A model generated the notes under the pieces. That model had not been told where the DNA came from, searched no databases, and saw only the letters and a program-made list of their open reading frames with translations. From the NCBI GenBank assembly GCA_030412945.1, contig JAUHJS010000007.1:216127-280126 (forward strand): a DNA stretch of 64,000 nt, written 5' to 3'. Below, piece after piece: positions 60,004 through 64,000 of this stretch; position 1 is the stretch's first letter, and each line of letters begins with the position of its first letter. The stretch is from Shiella aurantiaca (GTDB taxonomy: Bacteria > Bacteroidota > Bacteroidia > Cytophagales > Cyclobacteriaceae). A program made the translations under genes and the position numbers.

Positions 60004-60645
60004 ATGATACTTTATCTATTTATATATCCAGCAGCCGTATGGTTATGTTTTTGTACAGGGCTTTTTGCCCTGTACAAAGGTTGGATAAAATCTCCTACAA
60101 CATTCAGAATGCTTACCATAAGTGCTATGGTTGCAACCTATGAGACAGTGGGTACACTGTTCTCTATGAAGGCAATAAACAATGTATGGATTTTTAATTT
60201 GTTTGTGCCGCTACTAATGGCTTCCCTATTGCTTTTATTTTATCGCCAGTTAGTCAAATGGCAAAATTACATTCCTGTGCTTTTATCGGTAGGAGTACTT
60301 ATATATTCCTTGTATTGGACCTTTTCCCGTTCTTTATTTTTTTCTGTTTTTAATACCAATCTTCTTGTAATTGGTTCGGTATGTCTATTGATTGTTACCT
60401 TATTATACTTTTATGCAGTACTTCAACGCGATATTCCTATTCTTTCAGAACCTCTTTTTTGGGTAGCAACAGGCATTATGTTTTTCTTTGGTGGTACGTT
60501 GATACATTCACTTATGCAAGACTATCTGTTGAGTTTTGGGAATAAAGTAGCCAAGAAAATGTTTCAGGTGGTTCAAATTCTGGGCATACTCTTCTATCTT
60601 ACCTTTGGATTTGCCTTTGTATGCCAGAAGATTTTTCGCAAATAA
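60004..60645 (+). CDS. Six-helix membrane protein encoded before the histidine kinase
   Basis: A 213-residue protein with about six or seven hydrophobic helices and short loops (YLFIYPAAVWLCFCTGLFALY at the start, PLFWVATGIMFFFGGTLIH near the end). No known transporter motif is visible. Its 3' end overlaps the histidine kinase start by 25 bp, so it probably works with that kinase as its membrane sensing part; that is inference. Confidence 0.7.
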   Translation: MILYLFIYPAAVWLCFCTGLFALYKGWIKSPTTFRMLTISAMVATYETVGTLFSMKAINNVWIFNLFVPLLMASLLLLFYRQLVKWQNYIPVLLSVGVLIYSLYWTFSRSLFFSVFNTNLLVIGSVCLLIVTLLYFYAVLQRDIPILSEPLFWVATGIMFFFGGTLIHSLMQDYLLSFGNKVAKKMFQVVQILGILFYLTFGFAFVCQKIFRK

Positions 60646-61364
60646 GCTTTATCATCATTGCCTCGGCTTGCTTGGTGTTTGCCATGACGAGCTTTATAGC
60701 CTTTATGGTGGTCTATCACCGGGGTAAGCAATTGAAAAATAAGCAGCATGTACAGCAGCTTACCTTGGAGTTTCAAAAGGCCTTGGCCGATTCGGAGCGT
60801 GAAATTCAGGAACAAACCTTTACCCATGTGGGGCAAGAACTGCACGATAATGTAGGGCAATTGCTTTCCCTTATCAAACTCACCCTCAGCCGGCCCGATG
60901 AAGAAGCCCGCAACGAAAGTAGGCACTTGCTGGCTCAGTGTATCAAAGAAGTGAGGGAGATGTCGCAAAGCCTCAACCTCCATTGGGCGCATGCCCTTAG
61001 TTTGAACGACTTTCTGGAAGGGGAGCTCTTGAAAGTTAAGCGAGCTACGCAAATTACTACCTCCCTAGAAGGGGAGAGCCGACTCGACTTGCAGGATGTA
61101 CAAAAGAAAATCATCCTCTTCCGCATTCTGCAAGAGTGCTTGCACAATATCCTCAAACATGCCCAGGCCCACCACTTGCGCGTGCAGCTCGAAGGCCGCC
61201 ATATTACCCTGCATGACGATGGCATAGGTTTTAACGAAGAGGAAGTGAAACTGGGAGCCGGATTGGCCAATATGCGGCACCGTGCCTCTTTGATTGGCGC
61301 CCGTATGGTGTGGTATTCCGAGTCGGGTAAAGGTACGCAAGTGCAAATCTCTTTTAATCTTTGA
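60621..61364 (+). CDS. NarL-family sensor histidine kinase
   Basis: A 247-residue kinase with one N-terminal membrane helix (about 9-32), a HisKA_3 dimerisation domain with phospho-acceptor His75 in GQELHDNVGQLL, and an HATPase domain with the N-box FRILQECLHNILKHAQ, DDGIGF and LGAGLANMRHRASLIGA. It phosphorylates the response regulator encoded 39 bp downstream. The sensory part is minimal, so input likely comes from the overlapping upstream membrane protein. Confidence 0.93.
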   Translation: MPEDFSQISFIIIASACLVFAMTSFIAFMVVYHRGKQLKNKQHVQQLTLEFQKALADSEREIQEQTFTHVGQELHDNVGQLLSLIKLTLSRPDEEARNESRHLLAQCIKEVREMSQSLNLHWAHALSLNDFLEGELLKVKRATQITTSLEGESRLDLQDVQKKIILFRILQECLHNILKHAQAHHLRVQLEGRHITLHDDGIGFNEEEVKLGAGLANMRHRASLIGARMVWYSESGKGTQVQISFNL

Positions 61365-61403
61365 CAAAAATCAGTAGTTTAGGGAAACCCTAAAATCCCT
61401 ATA

Positions 61404-62042
61404 ATGACCACATTAGTATTGGTAGACGACCACAAACTATTTGCCCAGGGTGTGGCGAGGCTACTGGCATCCGATCCCGAATTTTCTGTATTGGCCATAC
61501 TGGATAATGGCAGGGCGCTGCTGCACCTGCTGGAAACGGAAAAGCCCGATGTGGTATTGATGGACCTGAACATGCCCCAAATGGATGGCTTGGAAACCAT
61601 GCGCCAAATGCGGGCAGCGGGTTATAAAGCCAAAATTATTGTATTGAGCATGTATGCCGAGGAAGAGATGATTAAGCGCTGTCAGGAAGCGGGGATAGAT
61701 GGCTACCTCTTGAAAGATGCGGAACCCGATGAGTTGATATACACCATCAAAGAAGTGATGTCGGGCGAATATCAGCTACATTTCTCGCATATCGTGCGTC
61801 AGGCCGAATTGCCTATTTATACCGAAGCTAGCAGGCATTTTGTGAATAAATTCAAGCTCACCAAGCGTGAATTTGAGATCATTGGCTTGGTAAAAGAAGG
61901 ACTGACCAATCAAGAAATGGCCGATAAGCTTTTTCTTTCCGTGCACACCATACAAACCCATCGTAAGAATATCCTTGCCAAAATGCAGGTAAACAATACC
62001 GCGGAGTTGATAGGCCTCTTTGTGGAAAGCATGAAGGCCTAG
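61404..62042 (+). CDS. NarL/LuxR-type response regulator
   Basis: A 212-residue regulator with a receiver domain starting TTLVLVDDHKLFAQGV, phospho-acceptor Asp54 in VVLMDLNMPQMDG, and Lys in GYLLKDAEPDE. A LuxR-type HTH covers about residues 145-210 (LTKREFEIIGLVKEGLTNQEMADKL and SVHTIQTHRKNI). Phosphorylated by the preceding kinase, it should bind DNA; targets are unknown. The next gene follows after 91 bp. Confidence 0.95.
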   Translation: MTTLVLVDDHKLFAQGVARLLASDPEFSVLAILDNGRALLHLLETEKPDVVLMDLNMPQMDGLETMRQMRAAGYKAKIIVLSMYAEEEMIKRCQEAGIDGYLLKDAEPDELIYTIKEVMSGEYQLHFSHIVRQAELPIYTEASRHFVNKFKLTKREFEIIGLVKEGLTNQEMADKLFLSVHTIQTHRKNILAKMQVNNTAELIGLFVESMKA

Positions 62043-62133
62043 TGCAATAAAAATCTGGGTGATAATGGCATAATCCTTAAATATTTTAGCATTTTTAATA
62101 ACAAAATACCGCGTGAGGTAGTGTAAAGGTGTT

Positions 62134-62925
62134 ATGAATACATTAGGAAAAGGAGTTTGTCGATTAAGTATTGTACCCGTAAGGGCCGAAGCCTCTGAAA
62201 AGAGCGAAATGGTGACCCAATTGCTTTTTGGGGATCATTATTCCATCATCGGGGCTACCCATGGTGGGGCTTGGCTGCAAATTCGGATTTTCTATGACGA
62301 CTACATGGGCTGGATAAGCGCCAATCAGCATTATTCCATTTCCGAAGAATACTTTGAGCAAATCAGCCACAGCGATTATAAAATCAGTCTGGATGTATGC
62401 GCTACCATGTTGTACAAGAAACACACCATGTCCATTGTATTGGGCAGCATTCTGCCTATCTCCACCCAAGAGCTGTTTAGTCCGGAAGAACACCTGGCCT
62501 TTAATGGGGAATCGAAAAGTCTGGTGCAAAAGCGCGAGTATGATTTCTTAAAACTCATGGCCAAAAAATACCTAAATGCACCCTACCTATGGGGAGGTAA
62601 AACACCCTTTGGGATAGATTGCAGTGGCTTTACCCAACAAGTATTTAAGATTTGTGGTTATAGCCTCAAGCGCGATGCCTACGAGCAAGCCCTGCAAGGG
62701 CAGGAGGTAGCGGGACTGGAACAGGCGCAGCCGGGCGACTTGGCCTTTTTTACCAATAGCAAGGGCGCCATCAGCCATGTGGGCATATTGCTGGAAGACC
62801 AGCACATTATCCACGCTTCGGGCAAGGTGCGTATCGACTTACTGGATACCAAAGGCATACTCAATACCGATACCGGGGTGTACACCCACACGCTGGCATC
62901 GCTCAAACGGATACTGAAAAAATGA
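62134..62925 (+). CDS. C40 (NlpC/P60) peptidase with SH3-like domains
   Basis: A 263-residue protein. SH3-like segments (about 1-120; AEASEKSEMVTQLLFGDHY) precede an NlpC/P60 domain with Cys163 in GIDCSGFTQQVF, His215 in SHVGILL and His227 in HIIHASG, a complete cysteine-peptidase triad. The family cleaves gamma-D-Glu to diamino-acid bonds in peptidoglycan peptides. No signal peptide is evident, so it may act on cytoplasmic recycled muropeptides. The stop overlaps the HNH gene by 4 bp. Confidence 0.92.
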   Translation: MNTLGKGVCRLSIVPVRAEASEKSEMVTQLLFGDHYSIIGATHGGAWLQIRIFYDDYMGWISANQHYSISEEYFEQISHSDYKISLDVCATMLYKKHTMSIVLGSILPISTQELFSPEEHLAFNGESKSLVQKREYDFLKLMAKKYLNAPYLWGGKTPFGIDCSGFTQQVFKICGYSLKRDAYEQALQGQEVAGLEQAQPGDLAFFTNSKGAISHVGILLEDQHIIHASGKVRIDLLDTKGILNTDTGVYTHTLASLKRILKK

Positions 62926-63440
62926 TAAAATCCAGCGTGCTTGTACTGAATCAGGACTACAGCCCCATAACGGTTTGTAGTGTACACCGCGCCTTTTTAT
63001 TGGTATTTCTCGAAAAAGCCGAACTGGTGGCGAGTGCGGTAAACCAAAGCCTGCGCAGTGTAAACCAGAGCTTTCCTATGCCCTCGGTGATACGGCTCAA
63101 TCGCTACATCAATATCCCCTACAAAGGCGTGGTACTTACCCGCCACAATATTTTCAGGCGCGATAATCATACCTGCCAATACTGCGGCAGCACCCGCGAC
63201 CTCACCCTCGACCACGTAGTGCCCAGCTCCAAGGGAGGGAAATCTAGCTGGACCAATCTCGTAACGGCCTGCAAGCGCTGCAATACCCGCAAAGGCGACC
63301 ATACGCCCGAAGAGGTGGGTATGGCCCTGCACAAACGCCCCATTAAGCCTAGCTATGCTACCTTTCTCCGCGACTTTGCCGGATACAATAAAGCCGAATG
63401 GCTACCCTATTTGGGTAAATCGGCTACGATAGAACCTTAA
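62922..63440 (+). CDS. HNH endonuclease
   Basis: A 172-residue protein with a helical N-terminal half (SSVLVLNQDYSPITVCSVHRAFLLV) and a C-terminal HNH domain: CQYCGSTRDLTLDHVVPSSKGGKSSW, then NLVTACKRCNTRKGD with four Cys zinc ligands and the D-H...N...H-type metal site. This small nuclease is very widespread in Bacteroidota and commonly follows a C40 peptidase gene. Its role is not established. It overlaps the peptidase gene (ATGA). Confidence 0.92.
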   Translation: MIKSSVLVLNQDYSPITVCSVHRAFLLVFLEKAELVASAVNQSLRSVNQSFPMPSVIRLNRYINIPYKGVVLTRHNIFRRDNHTCQYCGSTRDLTLDHVVPSSKGGKSSWTNLVTACKRCNTRKGDHTPEEVGMALHKRPIKPSYATFLRDFAGYNKAEWLPYLGKSATIEP

Positions 63441-63451
63441 TTAGTTGTGCC

Positions 63452-63539
63452 GTAGGCATCCCTGTGGGAATGGCTTTTGGTTTTGCTGTAGGCATCCCTG
63501 TGGGATTGGCCTTTAGCCTTTAGCCTTTGGCTTTTGGCT
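63452..63539. repeat. Short direct repeats with TCCC/GGGA hairpins
   Basis: Two near-identical 23 bp copies, GTAGGCATCCCTGTGGGAATGGC at 63452-63474 (described here in two parts: GTAGGCATCCC and TGTGGGAATGGC) and 63488-63510, are followed by runs of CTTTAGCC/CTTTGGC to 63539. Each copy can fold through TCCC-TGT-GGGA. No convincing gene lies in 63441-63625. Confidence 0.7.
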
Positions 63540-63625
63540 GGGGGGATTTTTATACTTGGAGATATATCTTATATTTAGGAAATATCCATAGTAGTTGTGA
63601 ATATACAGATGTTAGCTGTGATATT

Positions 63626-63928
63626 ATGACGACACTCACTACAAGAAACGAAATTGTAAAGACAAAGAGAATTATTGGCTCTGAACTGACTAAAATGCAG
63701 AAAGCGTTTTACGATGAAGAAATGCTACAATATTATAAGGACGACAATGAAGAGCATTTGTATTGGGAAAAATTTGACTGCATAAAGAATGAAGAAACAG
63801 ACTATTCGACTTTCAATAAAATTATCGGATTAGACCATTCAGACATTGACACTTTTACAAATAAGTTAACAGGAAAACTGACTGAGTTATTTAAGTCAAT
63901 AAATGCTACTGACTTCATTATGTTGTAA
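63626..63928 (+). CDS. Hypothetical acidic protein
   Basis: From ATG 63626 the protein has 100 residues; the earlier start at 63527 runs through the short repeats and is rejected. It is polar and helical, with clusters such as KAFYDEEMLQYYKDDNEEHLYWEKFD, rich in acidic and aromatic residues, and no signal or membrane helix. I do not recognise the family. The gene is AT-rich compared with its upstream neighbours and ends 4 bp before the IS-like sequence, so it may belong to an accessory insertion. Confidence 0.5.
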   Translation: MTTLTTRNEIVKTKRIIGSELTKMQKAFYDEEMLQYYKDDNEEHLYWEKFDCIKNEETDYSTFNKIIGLDHSDIDTFTNKLTGKLTELFKSINATDFIML

Positions 63929-63931
63929 GCT

Positions 63932-64000
63932 CCCCCAAAAACAGTACGGTTTAAAAGTAGAATAATTAACTTTAAAACTGTAAGATGAAACGGAGTAAAT
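63932..64000 (+). mobile_element. Left end of a probable IS3-family element, cut by the window edge
   Basis: GTTTAAAAGTA at 63949-63959 and an ATG at 63985 (encoding MKRSK, like many IS3 OrfA starts) repeat the layout found at 17364-17397 before the OrfA remnant. The right part is outside the window. The call rests on this local similarity. Confidence 0.4.

Overview
The window is a chromosomal segment of a Bacteroidota bacterium, probably a free-living member of the Cytophagia/Flavobacteriia side of the phylum. The evidence is a SusC/SusD polysaccharide-utilisation locus, a protein with a type IX secretion tail, an exosortase F (XrtF) gene with a short PID-CTERM-like substrate, a DUF6089 outer-membrane barrel, and a promoter element of the TAnnTTTG type. 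I cannot name the genus. I recognised no tRNA, rRNA or CRISPR array.

Region by region. (1) 1-17266, all on +: a polysaccharide (capsule, O-antigen or exopolysaccharide) cluster. It holds a partial EpsG-like polymerase, three GT4 and one GT2 glycosyltransferases, a GT-D (DUF1792) glycosyltransferase, a methyltransferase, three asparagine-synthase-type amidotransferases, two divergent NodB-fold deacetylase-like proteins, a sugar-associated ATP-grasp, a PglC-type initiating phosphosugar transferase and a PglD/NeuD-type acyltransferase. A UUCG-loop terminator ends it. The first ~10 kb are strikingly AT-rich. (2) 17.3-21.1 kb: a mobile or repetitive zone with IS3 transposase remnants, a family of ~115-130 bp palindromic repeats (one block a tandem array with exact 150 bp period), a lipocalin/SDR gene pair, and a small GIY-YIG nuclease sitting inside the repeats. 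(3) 21.1-35.5 kb: a YdcF-like gene, then a minus-strand polysaccharide-utilisation operon (SusC, SusD, LamG surface protein, two GH144-type enzymes, GH3). I read it as a beta-1,2-glucan locus. Upstream of it lies a membrane receptor (7TMR-DISM) whose C-terminus is an IS1595-transposase-like zinc ribbon plus HTH. (4) 35.6-45.9 kb: PglD-like acyltransferase, XrtF, XrtF-associated protein, PglE-like aminotransferase, a 1665-residue type IX-secreted adhesin, a PID-CTERM-like mini-protein and a PglF-like 4,6-dehydratase. (5) 45.9-63.4 kb: mostly core functions: an OM barrel, a RimK-type ligase divergent from an AspA/AstE-type hydrolase, a Ca/Na antiporter, PBP1C, ThyA, an aminotransferase IV, SdaAB, TolC and a periplasmic adaptor, YccF, a NarL-type two-component operon, an NlpC/P60 peptidase and an HNH nuclease. 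(6) The right edge carries short repeats, a hypothetical gene, and what looks like the left end of an IS3-type element.

How they fit together: PglF-, PglE-, PglD- and PglC-like proteins together could make and load a UDP-diNAc-bacillosamine-type first sugar, with the genes split between regions 1 and 4. Region 1 would extend and decorate it, possibly with amide or amino-acid groups given three amidotransferases and an ATP-grasp. XrtF could attach or process its PID-CTERM substrate in connection with that polysaccharide, although this link is inference. The best candidates for something undescribed are the receptor-transposase-domain fusion next to the glucan locus, and the GIY-YIG nuclease embedded in the palindromic repeat family.
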